DNA from: Papaver somniferum
Taxonomy: Eukaryota > Streptophyta > Magnoliopsida > Ranunculales > Papaveraceae
Assembly: GCF_003573695.1 (NCBI RefSeq)
Contig: NC_039365.1
Coordinates: forward strand, 83,059,089-83,123,088
Direction: 5' to 3'
Length of the DNA stretch: 64,000 nt
Within the stretch, counting starts at the first letter, position 1, and every line of letters begins with the position of its first letter. Under the pieces are notes generated by a model. The model had not been told where the DNA came from and made no database searches. It worked only from the letters and a program-made list of their open reading frames with translations. Position numbers and translations under genes: made by a program. Of the stretch, positions 1 to 10,216 are shown piece by piece.

Positions 1-1440
1 AGACTTGCAAACCTGTTGATTTAGGCACGAGGGTTCCACACATCATGTTCTGATAACCAATATCAAAAACCGAAACTACGAGTAGTTTTATTTTGATATG
101 TTACCAAGGAAACAATTGTCCGAAACAATTTTTCCAATTTAGTTTATCAAACCAAAAAACAACTAAGCACCTTAGTCCCTTTACTAAACCGATTGTTCAA
201 AAACAACCGCTTAATTCGATAAGACCAAAATAAAGATAAACTCTATTTTTTCATCAGGTTCTAATTATCCATAAACTTAGACCTTTCAATTTCAAACAAG
301 ACAAGTACTAGGTTAGTTAACTAGCATTTCTTGTTAAGGCATTCGATTAGACTTGAATAACCGAAACCTCACTTTGATAAGTCTAACTAAGATCATAATT
401 AACTTAGTTTCTCTTATCCGGAATCGAATTGGACTAAACAACCCATCCCGTACACTTTTATTTCGTTAAGCCATAAATAATTCATACAAACCAAAATAAA
501 TCAACTTGCATAATTATTCATCTCAACCGGAAGCAATTGAAACAACATAGACATTAAAAGCACCGCAATTGCACCGAAATTTTGTAAGCCTAAACAATTG
601 ATACCATACAAAAGCAAGATAACAATAGTTTTTCTTAACCGGAACCAATTGAATCACACACAACATCAATTGTACCAACATTTTTTAAGACTAAACAATT
701 GATACCACACAATAAAGCAAGATAACAATAGTTTTTCTTAACCGGAACCAATTGAATCACACATCCACACACACGTCATTGAATAAACATCAATTGTATC
801 AAAATTTTGTTAAGCAAAAGAAATAAATATATATAATATAAACTCAGTCTTTTCTTAAACATGAAAACAATTAACTGACAAGATTGTTACCTCAAATTTC
901 GCATCCACTTCTCCAATATGATTGCATCTTCGTCCAGGGAGAATTGATATCGAAATATCATCACGTTGTCATCCTTATGCATAAACAAAAGAATAACAAC
1001 AATCCTCAACCTTTACCAGAGAAAGGTTGAAAACCGGTTTTAACAATTGCAAGCAAAACTTGAAAACCGTCGAAACACATATGATTTTATGCTAAACCAA
1101 AACCGATTAAACACATTGTGACTTTTTCACATATTGTTTCTACCAGAACCCCTCATGATTTTTTGATAAAGCCTACCAACATGGGCTAGAACTTAATCCT
1201 GCTAAATTAAAAAGTTACCCAAACCATAAGGGTTCACAATATATGGGATCGAATATTAAAGTAGTAAAACCGAAATCAAACATCCCATAAACATACTTAG
1301 CAATAAGATAAAAGCATTCAAGCACATGCTATGTAAACCGAAAACTATCACAAGAAAAATTACCAATTAAATAATTTTATTCATAATAGACCAATACAAT
1401 CAATGAAAGAAATCAAAAATTGATGTCTATTTTTCCTTGC
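1..1440 (-). other. Shared non-coding 3' internal region of family A (A1 copy)
   Basis: AT-rich sequence with no convincing frame. It is clearly similar to the stretch just inside the 3' LTR of A2 and A3. A 103-bp unit is duplicated in tandem here, starting at 612 and 715 and each beginning AAGCAAGATAACAATAG; A3 has only one copy, so the duplication is specific to A1. The conservation of a long non-coding segment in all three copies suggests a cis role such as packaging or polyadenylation, which is inference. Confidence 0.6.
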
Positions 1441-1518
1441 AACCTAGTCCTTCATGTCAGAACTTAATGAAGGTGGATTACTACTTTTCAGATTTTGAAT
1501 TTCTTCAAGTAGAAAGCC

Positions 1519-1785
1519 TTATTGCTTGACCAGAATCTTTTGCAGATGAGAAATTTTTGTGAAGGATTCTGCAAGAGCATGTAATTCTGTCTTTGATTGA
1601 ACACAAAAGTGTGTCAATGCCTCAATACACTGATCTTTCTTCAGAGTATTCTCTTTTTCCTTCTTGTTAATCCAATCTCCCTTTCTGATTTTACCCTTAA
1701 TATCAAGAGATAATCCAGACTTAGTTTTAAGATGATCTTTCTGCTCTTGCATCTTCTCCAGGGAAACCATTTGATCCAGACCCAT
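1519..1785 (-). CDS. Small hypothetical ORF downstream of A1 gag
   Basis: An 88-codon ORF rich in Lys, Glu and Gln, probably helical, lying 3' of gag in the element. I do not recognise it, and it shows no clear similarity to the second ORF of A2 or A3. It could be a remnant of a longer frame or chance. It sits just upstream of the shared non-coding 3' region, the same relative place as the second ORF in the other two copies, which is the only reason to list it. Confidence 0.25.
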   Translation of the reverse strand: MGLDQMVSLEKMQEQKDHLKTKSGLSLDIKGKIRKGDWINKKEKENTLKKDQCIEALTHFCVQSKTELHALAESFTKISHLQKILVKQ

Positions 1786-1989
1786 AGTTCGGATAAGGAA
1801 TGGTTAAAATATGAGAAGAATATTTTTATATTTTTCATACGACCGAAAATATAATATTTCTAAAAATACGATATATCAAATATCTTCAAATACTAGATAT
1901 TATTTCCATAATCTACACAAAAGTGCCTTGATTTTGCTTCTTCCTCACTCAAAGATTGGCACACGTGGAGGAAAGAATTCTAATACCGA

Positions 1990-3336
1990 TCAGATGGCAT
2001 TAGTATGAGATTTTCTCTCATTATGGAATTTTGAACAACCAGGGTGTTCTTGATCTAGTATAGTATGAAAAGATCTCCTTTTGTTACCTCGAACTAACGA
2101 AGTATCTTGGGATAGACTAGAATTGCATGCGCAACAATTAGCAATTCTGTTTTTAAGACAGTATTTGCATCTTGTCTTATTTCTCCCTTTACCATTGAGT
2201 GATTTAATAACATCGGAAGACATGTCCATTCTTAAAATGGGTAAATCACTAATGGAGGAGGAAGAAAAAATATTGACAACTAATACAATGTTAGTTGTTT
2301 CCTCTTCTTCAGAATCGTATAAATCAGAGGTCTCATCAAGAGTTACAGCCAATGCCTTGCTTCCAGTGTATTTCTTAAAATTGAGACAGTCTTTAGCAAT
2401 ATGACCAAACCCTTTACACTTGAACCACTGCGGATGATATTCATCATCTTCTTCATGATCCTTTTTGACAGGAACTCGATCATGCGGTCGAGAAGATCGA
2501 TAAGTATCCTCAACGAATCTCTTGTTTCTTTTCTTCAAGATATCTCGAAACTGTCTAGTAATTAATGACAATGATTGTTCAATTTCATCATCAGAATTTT
2601 CTGCAATCTTTTCATCTGAATCATCCAACTGTCTATTCCTTTCCATTGGAACTTTTGGAATTCTTGCTTTTAAAGCGATTCCCTTACTATGAATAGATTG
2701 TGATTCATGATCAAAGATCTTTAACTTACCAACGAGTGTGCTTCGTGAGAGAGTTGAAAGATCGTTTGCTTCTATGATTGCATGCTTCTTAGAATCGTAT
2801 CTAGATGGCAATGATCTGAGAATATTGCATACTATATCCTTTTCAGAAATAGTCTTTCCTAACGATAAAGAAGCATTAATTATCTCAGAGAGTTTAATGT
2901 GAAACTCCTCAAAAGTGTCGTTGCCATCCATTCGAAGGTTTTCCCACTCGGAAGTGAGAGTTTGAAGTCTAGCTTCTTTCTCTGACGAATTTCCTTCGAA
3001 TACGATCTGAAGATTATCCCAAGCTTCTTTCGAAGTTTGACATGTTGACACATGATGTTGTAAATCACGACTTACAGCATGAATAATAGCACTCAAACCA
3101 TCTGAATTCCACTTTACAAGTGCCTTTTCTTCGTTTGAAAACTCTACTAAGCGTTTAAACTCAGTTTCTGAATTTTCTATCTTTGGACGAATATAACCAT
3201 CAACGACTAATAGCCAAGTATTAAAGTCTTGTGGTTGAATAAAATATCTCATAGCATATTTCCACCATAGATAGTTTGTTCCGTCAAATATTGGCGGTAA
3301 GTTAATTGAAGTCGATTCATGAGAACTCGAGTTCAT
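1990..3336 (-). CDS. gag: Copia-type Gag polyprotein (A1)
   Basis: A 448-residue frame if read from the first ATG; the open frame extends nine codons further upstream from a GTG, but ATG is the likelier eukaryotic start. In ATG numbering, residues about 12-50 have the DUF4219 pattern (FDGTNYLWWK), and about 75-210 are the UBN2/Gag capsid-like region (SKEAWDNLQ, SEWENLRM, LRSLPSRYD, LVGKLKIFDHE). A CCHC nucleic-acid-binding knuckle lies near 304-317, but its first cysteine is replaced by Trp (WFKC...H...C), which should weaken zinc binding. The C-terminal tail is acidic, then Cys-rich. Closest relative in the window is the family B gag at 43208-44281. The frame has no stop, unlike its relatives, so this copy may be young or selected. 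It ends without continuing into protease, so pol is absent. Confidence 0.85.
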   Translation of the reverse strand: MNSSSHESTSINLPPIFDGTNYLWWKYAMRYFIQPQDFNTWLLVVDGYIRPKIENSETEFKRLVEFSNEEKALVKWNSDGLSAIIHAVSRDLQHHVSTCQTSKEAWDNLQIVFEGNSSEKEARLQTLTSEWENLRMDGNDTFEEFHIKLSEIINASLSLGKTISEKDIVCNILRSLPSRYDSKKHAIIEANDLSTLSRSTLVGKLKIFDHESQSIHSKGIALKARIPKVPMERNRQLDDSDEKIAENSDDEIEQSLSLITRQFRDILKKRNKRFVEDTYRSSRPHDRVPVKKDHEEDDEYHPQWFKCKGFGHIAKDCLNFKKYTGSKALAVTLDETSDLYDSEEEETTNIVLVVNIFSSSSISDLPILRMDMSSDVIKSLNGKGRNKTRCKYCLKNRIANCCACNSSLSQDTSLVRGNKRRSFHTILDQEHPGCSKFHNERKSHTNAI

Positions 3337-3391
3337 TCTTATAGGTTGGATCGCACCAAACACAAATTGTTAGACCTTTTCGTGTTTGCCT

Positions 3392-3403
3392 GCTCTGATA
3401 CCA
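3392..3403 (-). other. Primer binding site for initiator tRNA-Met (A1)
   Basis: The minus strand reads TGGTATCAGAGC, the usual plant tRNA-iMet complementary site. It lies two bases inside the LTR end (LTR ends ...TTTTCA). This fixes the orientation of the element and the inner boundary of its 5' LTR. Confidence 0.92.
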
Positions 3404-3405
3404 AT

Positions 3406-6232
3406 TGAAAAGGAGAGGTTACCCAAATATACCTCAAGATAAAACTTTTCCTACCTATAAGTCCTTTCTCCGAATGTTATTGTCTATGGACTGAGTCGAG
3501 ACAATACAACTAATCGGTTCACACTTCGTGTGATCGTCTATGGATACGAGATCGAGACAATGCAACAACGAAGTATGTTTACTCGATACAAAGGTTCGGA
3601 CTTAACCAAACACAATAGGATTGCTTATCAAGTAAATAGGAATTAACATTTGTGTAATTTACTTTAATTATAATAAAACAATTATAATGCGGAAAATAAA
3701 AGTAAATGACACAGCAAGATTTTGTTAACGAGGAAACCGCAAATGCAGAAAAACCCCGGGACCTAGTACATAATTGAATACTCTCAGGATTAAGCCGCTA
3801 CACAAAATTACACCTAACTTCGTATAGTTGAGACCAAGTAACTAACACTATAGTTCACCTAGTTCTGTCTGTATTCCCATGCCCCCAACTTATAAATAAG
3901 TCACGTACTTGGAACAATTCCTTTGGTTCGTAATCCAAACAGTAAAGGGAAAAAAAATATGTTTGGTATCAACTCTATTCAACCAAGTGATATGAGTCGG
4001 ACAAAGGCTATTTCGTTTATCTTAACATAAACTCCTTCGCCAGGTCCTTAGATCTATCTTATGTTCAATTACCGAAGTAATCGTTTAAGATTAAGCCAAC
4101 AACACCTTTAATCCAAAGAACTGTGTTGAGGCCGATCTACTCAATTAATCAATCCAATCTACCACAAGGATAAACCGATTATTAGTTGGATCCTCTTTTA
4201 CCATTACAAGTATTGTGCACACCAAAGATTATAAAACCCAAGTCAGATCTTCAATATCTTCTTTGTCTTCAAATCTTCTAAAATCTCCAACAAAAACCTG
4301 CACACAATCACTTGAATCTCTTGTGACCAATCACGCACAGAACGGAGTCTGTTAACAATGAATTATCACAAGATCGTATTTAAACTAACAACAGTCTAAA
4401 GATACCTGTCGAAACTCTGAACTAGTTTGATTGAATCTTATATCAGAAGAGAAGATTCTCAAGAATAAACAAACTAGGTGCAATCAGATTTCAACCATCG
4501 TTAGTTAATCAAATCAATCGAAAAACAAAAGATAAACTGCAATTATCTAGTTTCCCACCAACGATACATGCTAGAAATTCTCAATCCCAAATAAGACTTT
4601 AAACTGAGCAGTCGTAAGAGATTTTGCCTAATTAGGTTACTCTCCTCTCCAAATAGGCGGCTACACCAGTAACAACAACAAAAGAGGAAGTCTGTTGTTA
4701 CGAAGGATTAGATTGCTAGAAGGGCAAACTTCAAGTATTTATAGACAAGGAAGTTTGGACACCAAGGAATTTCCAAAACCGAAAATATTCTCAAGATATT
4801 CATTAAAGCACAGATTCGGTTTTTATAATTCCTGGAAATGCTCTGTCCAAAAATAATGATCAAAATCTCTCGGAAAATCTAATTATTAAATGCACATTAC
4901 TAATTCTGGAATTTCCGTACCAAATGAAATTAATAATCTTAATTAAAAGATTCTTAAGTTACTTATGTTTCGATTCTGGGATTTTCTTCCCTTAGCCGTT
5001 AAGGAATATCTTTGAACAATTAAAGAAATAAACATTCACAGCACGTGTTCAAAGTTTGTCGACATATTTACTTTGTAAGTTCTCTTTCACACTTACAACC
5101 TTGAAACCGATTTGCCACACTTCCAAACAAGTTTAGAATTGGTTCATCTGACTTTCAAGAACTATGTGATTGATCAAACCAACATTCAATCACAATCATG
5201 GGTTTAACGGTTCTACCAAAACAAGTTTCGGTTCTACCTCCATGTGAGTATTGTGCATAGTCACACTAGCTTTCCAAAATTCAGTTGACTAGGTACTAGG
5301 ATTGGTTCCCCGCATATATATGGTATCTAACTTATATGTGTTGCACATGTCCATGGGATCGGTTCCCCTTTGCCTAAAAACGTGTTGCACATGTCCCTAG
5401 GATCGGTTCCCCTTTCTGCTATAAACCTTGCTGCACCTCATACAAGGATCGGTTCCCCTAGTGATGTACTGCACCTCTTACTAGGATCGGTTCCCCTTTC
5501 CCATGTTTGGTCAGACACACAAACCCGATCATACCACAGGTGATTACTTAAGATCGGTTTTACTAATAAAAGTTATACCAATACATAAGTCAGACCTTTG
5601 TGAAAAGTTCTACCAAGAACACAAACAAGTTGTGAGCGGTTATACTCAATCACACATATTGGTTTTTCATAAGATATGCAATGAATAGAAAAACCAATAA
5701 CACCTGGAAATTTCCTTTTGGGTCCACAAACAAGTTTATGAACTTACTTCCTCAGAATACATGTAAACATTGTTCCCTAGGATGAAATCTTCACCTCATA
5801 CCCATACATAATCACAATAGCATTCAAATGATTATGGTGATGTCTTATCTACAAAGTTTAATGGTTAAGCAATAAAACTCGTATTGTATTCCTTAATACT
5901 ATGTATATCTAGAGTTCAAATAAGCTTCGCAGTTATGTCTTCAATATGCACGACTTGAAAGATACATTAGGGAATGAAATAGTTCAAGTCAAATATCACT
6001 AACCTCAAGTGGAAGGATGATTGTTGTTGTTGTAGCTCCTTGCTTCTTCACATCTTCAAGACTTCGCTATACTTGTAATGTCTCATATCCTAATACTTTC
6101 AAGCTAACCTATACGAAGTTGACTCTAGTACATAATCAAGCGACTCTTAACATGAGTTTTGATTCACTAAAATATGACAACCAAGCTTGACATACCAATG
6201 CTTGGTGGGTTCAACCGAGCAATGCTCTAAAA
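3406..6232 (-). repeat. 5' LTR of A1 (about 2.83 kb)
   Basis: In element orientation the LTR starts near 6232 (TGTTAGAGC of the other copies is degraded here to TTTTTAGAGC) and ends ...TTTTCA at 3406. It aligns end to end with the LTRs of A2 and A3. A TATA-like CTATAAATAC lies on the minus strand at 4735-4744, at the same place as in A2 and A3, and probably marks the U3/R boundary. A short tandem array lies in U3 (5299-5496). The conserved GGTTTTTCTGCATTTGCGG-type block near 3740-3760 recurs in all LTRs of families A and B. Confidence 0.88.
5299..5496 (-). repeat. Tandem GGGGAACCGATCC array in the U3 of the A1 LTR
   Basis: Five copies of a GGGGAACCGATCC core (written GGATCGGTTCCCC on the plus strand, the first with one mismatch) start at 5299, 5356, 5400, 5446 and 5484. 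Units are 38-57 bp apart, with TGCACATGTCC or TGCACCTC between them. The array recurs in both A2 LTRs and the A3 3' LTR. Its place upstream of the TATA box fits an enhancer-like repeat, which is inference. Confidence 0.8.
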
Positions 6233-6694
6233 ATATACCCATTTGATGATATATCAAGCATTTAACAGGAATTCATGTAAATATAAACAATGCTATTGTT
6301 AGAAATAATTGTAGAATACTTTACCTCAATCTGTCGAAAATAGTCGGTGCAATATTGTTAGGTCAAGCAAATATTATCAATATTGCTAGTTGAAGAAAAT
6401 ACTGATAGTCATACAAATATTGCTTTGTGTATCATAATGCTCTTTGGATCAAGATATGCTCTTTCGAGCATTATTGTTATGTACACCATGTCATTTTCTC
6501 GGGGCTAACCGATGGTGGCACATATGCCTGAAAGACGAATATTTACCATTAATTTATAGAATTCTGCTGAGAAAAGCTATAGATTGAAGTAGTGATATTT
6601 TTTGGTGAATATAGAATATTTTCTAGGAATTCAATTGGTGAATATAGTACTAGAATTAATTAATTAATTAGTCTCTTTATACTAGTAGGCAATC

Positions 6695-6934
6695 TATCTA
6701 GGAGCATTGTATTAATTCGAGTAGTATGAAACATTTGGGAAGTCTTGCAACAAGCACCACTACTGTTTTAAAGTCTCAACAGAGTGAGTTTTGAATACAG
6801 AAATAAATACCGAGTATCTAGGAGCATTATATTAATTCGAGTAGTATGAAACATTTGGGAAGTCTTGCAACCAGCACCACTACTGTTTTAAAGTCTCAAC
6901 AGTGTGAGTTTTGAATACAGAAATAAATACGGAG
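6695..6934. repeat. Tandem duplication, 120-bp unit
   Basis: Two adjacent copies begin TATCTAGGAGCATT at 6695 and 6815 and differ at only a few positions (for example ATTGTATT versus ATTATATT and CAACAAGC versus CAACCAGC). The low divergence suggests a fairly recent local duplication. Confidence 0.9.
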
Positions 6935-7083
6935 TTGTACAACATATATATAAAAAATATATAAAATACTGAAAGCTCATCCGAGTGAGGCTCTATTATT
7001 GTCTTATATATTTATGCTTTGAAGAGGTTACATGATCAGTCAGAGATGCATGTAACAAGGTTTTATTTTAATTCTCTTGGGAA

Positions 7084-7212
7084 TATAAAATATGAATTTC
7101 ATACTTCTAATACCGGGTCAGAGACATATAAAATATGAATATCATACTTCTAATATCGGGTCAGAGACATATAAAATTTTGATATTAGTACACCTGAGTA
7201 AAGGCGGTTCTA
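7084..7212. repeat. Tandem repeat, 43-bp unit, two full copies plus part of a third
   Basis: Copies begin TATAAAATATGAAT at 7084 and 7127 and a partial TATAAAATT at 7170, giving an exact 43-bp period. Each full unit contains CATACTTCTAATA and CGGGTCAGAGACA. Confidence 0.85.
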
Positions 7213-7664
7213 CGATGGTTGTAAGGTGTATCCTAGGGATAAGTAAGTTACTAAGTTGTCCTTGAATAATTATATTTACAAAATACCCCATCTACTAAAT
7301 AAAAAACCTAAACCTAATTTCTTCTTATAAGAAAAGAATAAGGAGTTGATTGTTAAATCCTGATTGCTCATAATTCCATCTCCTTTTACAAAAATCTAAC
7401 AACTTTTTTCTTCTTCTTTTGTTTGACTGATAAATTAGGTTTGTATCAATGTAAAGTAGATTTTTGTTTATAGTTACAAGGTCAAATTTGGTTGATAGAT
7501 TGCAGAGTCCAGTTCGGCTGATAATTATATACCCAAAATTATATTTGAACTTCATTTTATGAAGAACAACGCTAAGTTCGACCGTCTTATTTTTCTTTCG
7601 AATAAACCAAACTTGATATTGTTATTGACAATGAAGAAAAAACTATATTCGACAGATGTCATTC

Positions 7665-7870
7665 GAACCTATATATAATTTCTAAAAATATCGGTTTCGC
7701 TGACAAGTTAGCAGCCGAACCTAGGTATCCTTCATATACGAAGAACACCCAGGGTTTGACTAATAGCTTTTCAGCCGAACATAGGTATATTTTGTAAAAA
7801 AACTTAGGTTCGGCTGACACGTTATCGGACGAACTGTTCATCTGGTCAGCCGATCTAGGTTGTAAAAGTT
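7665..7870. repeat. Degenerate repeats with TTCGGCTGA / CAGCCGAAC arms
   Basis: Related units contain CAGCCGAAC or its complement followed by CTAGGTAT- or ATAGGTAT-like sequence, at about 7712, 7772, 7812 and 7847. Because the motif and its complement both occur, short hairpins can form. The units are too diverged to set a firm period. Confidence 0.5.
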
Positions 7871-8127
7871 AAAATTTTCGTCGAATACAACCTATATTAA
7901 ACTTTCAGGTTCTATTACGAGATGATGATTCACCTTCCTCACATTTGTCACTTGAATCATAATAACCAAAAAAAAATCATTTTTTCTTCTTCTTATTCTT
8001 GACCGATAAAACCCTAATTATCTCTCGAATATTTTTACTCCTCTTTAAACCTGACACTAACTTTAATTAACCAGTGTTAATCATTAATATTAACCATTAA
8101 TAATTAACATTAATATTAATCAACTAC

Positions 8128-9248
8128 TATTAGAGCATTTCTCGGTCGAAATCGCAAGTTTTGCTTTCACAAGCTTGTTGTCAATGTTATATACTCAAAA
8201 CTATATTTGATTTCTAGTCTACTAAATTCAAGTGTCGGACTAGGATTAGAGTATGGTAGTTGAGTATCAGACACTTATGTGTCCTAATTGCTTGTCGTCC
8301 TCTATAAACCTAGGTTTCTTCTGAGAAGCATAATTAGGTTATGACTTAAAGACTTCACCCATGGATTCGTGATGCCAGGTCAGAGTATATTTTAAATGAT
8401 AGTTCTTGTATCCTGATCTTGTTCTTATTGATCGCTGAGGTTTTCATAGTTTGATTTTTCTTGAGAGGTGGTCAGTAATCCAGGATTCTCAGCTAACTGA
8501 GTGTAATTGTTCTGGATTCGTGAGGTTTTCTAGCATTGTCTATTGCAAACATATTTCCAAGACCTGATCTAAAAAATCTAAAGTAAAATTAAATCTGCTT
8601 ATCTGTTAGAGGAAGATTGGTACCAAAAGTTTCACTTACGTTGAAGCAACTCTTAGGACGTAAATGACATCATCTAAGGGAATCAATTGCGTAGAGCCTT
8701 GCAAGGTTCATGAGACGTAAGGAGCACGACTGTAACTGAATTTCCTGGAGGGTCAATTCGGTCTCAACTATATCGAACTCTGAAGTATGATAGTAGGATA
8801 GTATCTGTAGAAGGTTAATTCGATTTGGTGTTCGAAGTTGGACGATGTCCCGGGGTTTTTCTACAGATACAGTTTTCCTCGTTAAGAAAACTTCTGGTTT
8901 CTTATGTTTTTCCTTTTCCGCATTATACTGTTTTATCTTTATATAATATAGGAACAACATAAGTAGTATGTAATCAATCTAACTAGTTTAAGTCCTTATT
9001 AGTTGTAATAAATAATAACACTTGTTCTTGTTCAATTCGTGTCTTGGAATATAGATTATAAGTTTCATACTTGTCAGAATCTGGATCCTCTTGATTTGGA
9101 TTGATCTTGGATATTGATTTGTGAGATCGTCTAAGAAATCTTCCAGACAGTCAGATTCAAGGACTTTTTTTGTCTATACATATTAATTATGGGAGAGATA
9201 AGAGAAAAACTCTATATACATATTTTTCAAGGATCTTTAGTTTAGACC
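8128..9248 (+). repeat. Copia LTR, family C-like, 3' end missing
   Basis: It starts TATTAGAGCATTTCTCGGTCG, matching in plus orientation the LTR start of families A and B (TGTTAGAGCA..CGGT), and carries the GTCCCGGGGTTTTTCT block near 8850. The last part (about 9110-9248, TTGGATATTGAT, CTCTATATACATAT, CAAGGATC) matches the reverse complement of the C LTR at 63830-63940. It stops about 85 bp short of the expected TTTTCA end, exactly where another LTR start begins at 9249. Confidence 0.55.
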
Positions 9249-9420
9249 TGTTAGAACAATGCTCGGTTGAACCCACAAGTTTTGCTATCTCAAGTTTGTT
9301 GTCAATGTTAGATGATCAAAACTATATCTTGATTTCTAGTTTACTAAGTCAAGTCGTGGACTAAGTTAAAATATGGTAGTTGAGTATCAGACACCACCCT
9401 TGAAGACTGAAGATCGACGA
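9249..9420 (+). repeat. LTR 5'-end fragment abutting the previous LTR
   Basis: It starts TGTTAGAACAATGCTCGGTT and parallels 8128-8270 for about 150 bp, including GGTAGTTGAGTATCAGACAC, so the two LTR starts are direct repeats. The match fades near 9400. It probably records an LTR-into-LTR insertion or tandem LTR recombination. Confidence 0.5.
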
Positions 9421-9867
9421 AGTCTTTTGGAGAACTTTTGTATCAGGTATGTTTTACCATTCTATCTTTTGGAGAACTTTTGTATCAGGTATGTTTTACA
9501 AAGAAGAAATTTCGAGTCAAGCTTGTCTTGTTAAAAATCTCGAAATATGATTCTAACAAAGATGTTCAACGATTCTTAACAATATTAGTTTTAAAGAATT
9601 TATTGTGTGAATTAATTTGTGGATCAATTAAAAATTACCATGCAAATGATTTTATCACGTGGGAATGTTTCAAACATCATAAGGGAGAAATGTTAAACTA
9701 TAAGATATTTCTGCTCAGGGTAGGTTGGAAAACCAGTTCGTAAACCATATATGTTTGAGTTTCAGAAATACAGGTTGGTTGGTGAACCAGTTCGCAAACC
9801 GCAAATTAAGATTGGAACCTTGAACTGATTTATTAAAGTTGGTATTATAGGCTAGCAGTTGATGAAC
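9421..9867. other. Intergenic remnant with 42-bp duplication, no gene seen
   Basis: A 42-bp unit beginning TCTTTTGGAGAACTTTTGTA is repeated at 9423 and 9465. An open frame at 9438-9743 is created partly by this repeat and resembles nothing I know. AACCAGTTCG-type motifs near 9732 and 9790 look like LTR debris. Confidence 0.4.
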
Positions 9868-10134
9868 TGTAATGCCCTAATATTCGACAGTGATTGGCCA
9901 AATGGAATATATGTAATGGTTTTTCCTTTCCTAACACCAAGGCCTTTTCAGCACAATTGTCTCCAGAGTTCACAGAAAACCAAATTTAAGCGTGCTCGGG
10001 CGAGAGTAATGATGGGTGACCTCCCGGAAAGTTGCTGCTGGATGACCGCAGCGATACCCGTTGAAAACCCCACATTGTTGGATATCCGCAGTGGATAAGT
10101 GGGGACAGTATCGGTGGAGGTACGGGTCATTACA
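9868..10134 (+). repeat. 5' LTR of Cassandra 1
   Basis: It starts TGTAATGCCC and ends ATTACA, and is bounded inside by the primer site. It matches the LTR at 28874-29147 along its whole length. The 5S-like block occupies the middle third. Confidence 0.87.
9968..10040 (+). ncRNA. 5S rRNA-derived segment in the Cassandra 1 LTR (not a functional 5S gene)
   Basis: TTAAGCGTGCTCGGGCGAGAGTA-type sequence, split here as TTAAGCGTGCTCGGGCG then AGAGTAATGATGGGTGACC, matches the internal promoter and 3' half of plant 5S rRNA (GTTAAGCG, GGGCGAGAGTA, GATGGGTGACCTCC). The 5' half is not recognisable as 5S. It may supply a Pol III internal promoter (A box / C box), as proposed for Cassandra; activity here is unknown. 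Confidence 0.8.
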
Positions 10135-10136
10135 AA

Positions 10137-10148
10137 TAGTATCAGAGC
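10137..10148 (+). other. Primer binding site of Cassandra 1
   Basis: TAGTATCAGAGC, one mismatch from the tRNA-iMet complementary site TGGTATCAGAGC, two bases after the LTR end. The second Cassandra copy also has TAG at this place, so the change is likely ancestral in the local subfamily. Confidence 0.8.
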
Positions 10149-10216
10149 TGACGACGGGTCTCCTGCCAAGGGTGGGAAGATACGCTGGACGGGTTTGGTC
10201 CAGGTGGGTGCTTCTC

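Larger units (their letters stand above)
1..6232 (-). mobile_element. Family A copia-like LTR element, copy A1 (left end outside window)
   Basis: Read on the minus strand, this element runs from a 5' LTR (right) through a primer binding site and a Gag ORF into a long non-coding stretch that reaches the window edge. Its 3' LTR is not in the window. The first 1.4 kb matches the internal 3' regions of A2 (reverse complement, about 39250-40990) and A3 (about 55900-57190). No integrase, reverse transcriptase or RNase H frame is visible in the roughly 2 kb between the Gag stop and the window edge, so this is a non-autonomous, gag-bearing element. The copia assignment rests on the Gag domains and the tRNA-iMet primer site. 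Confidence 0.85.
6233..8127. other. AT-rich intergenic sequence, no gene seen
   Basis: I see no convincing coding frame. The stretch holds three sets of short repeats listed separately (6695-6934, 7084-7212, 7665-7870). The short frames at 7325-7555 and 7659-7841 on the minus strand lie in AT-rich or repeated DNA and look like chance. Confidence 0.6.

Noticed and set aside
3337..3363. GTG-started Gag with nine extra residues
   Set aside because: GTG starts are not expected in plant mRNAs and the first ATG follows immediately; the conserved leader more likely reflects conserved RNA sequence after the primer site.
5299..5496. CRISPR-like array (short repeats with spacers)
   Set aside because: The repeats are imperfect, spacers are themselves repeated, the array is copied in every LTR of the family, and this is a plant genome.
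9968..10040. A functional 5S rRNA gene
   Set aside because: Only the middle and 3' promoter part of 5S is present, within an LTR, with no intact 5' half and no T-run terminator after a full-length gene.
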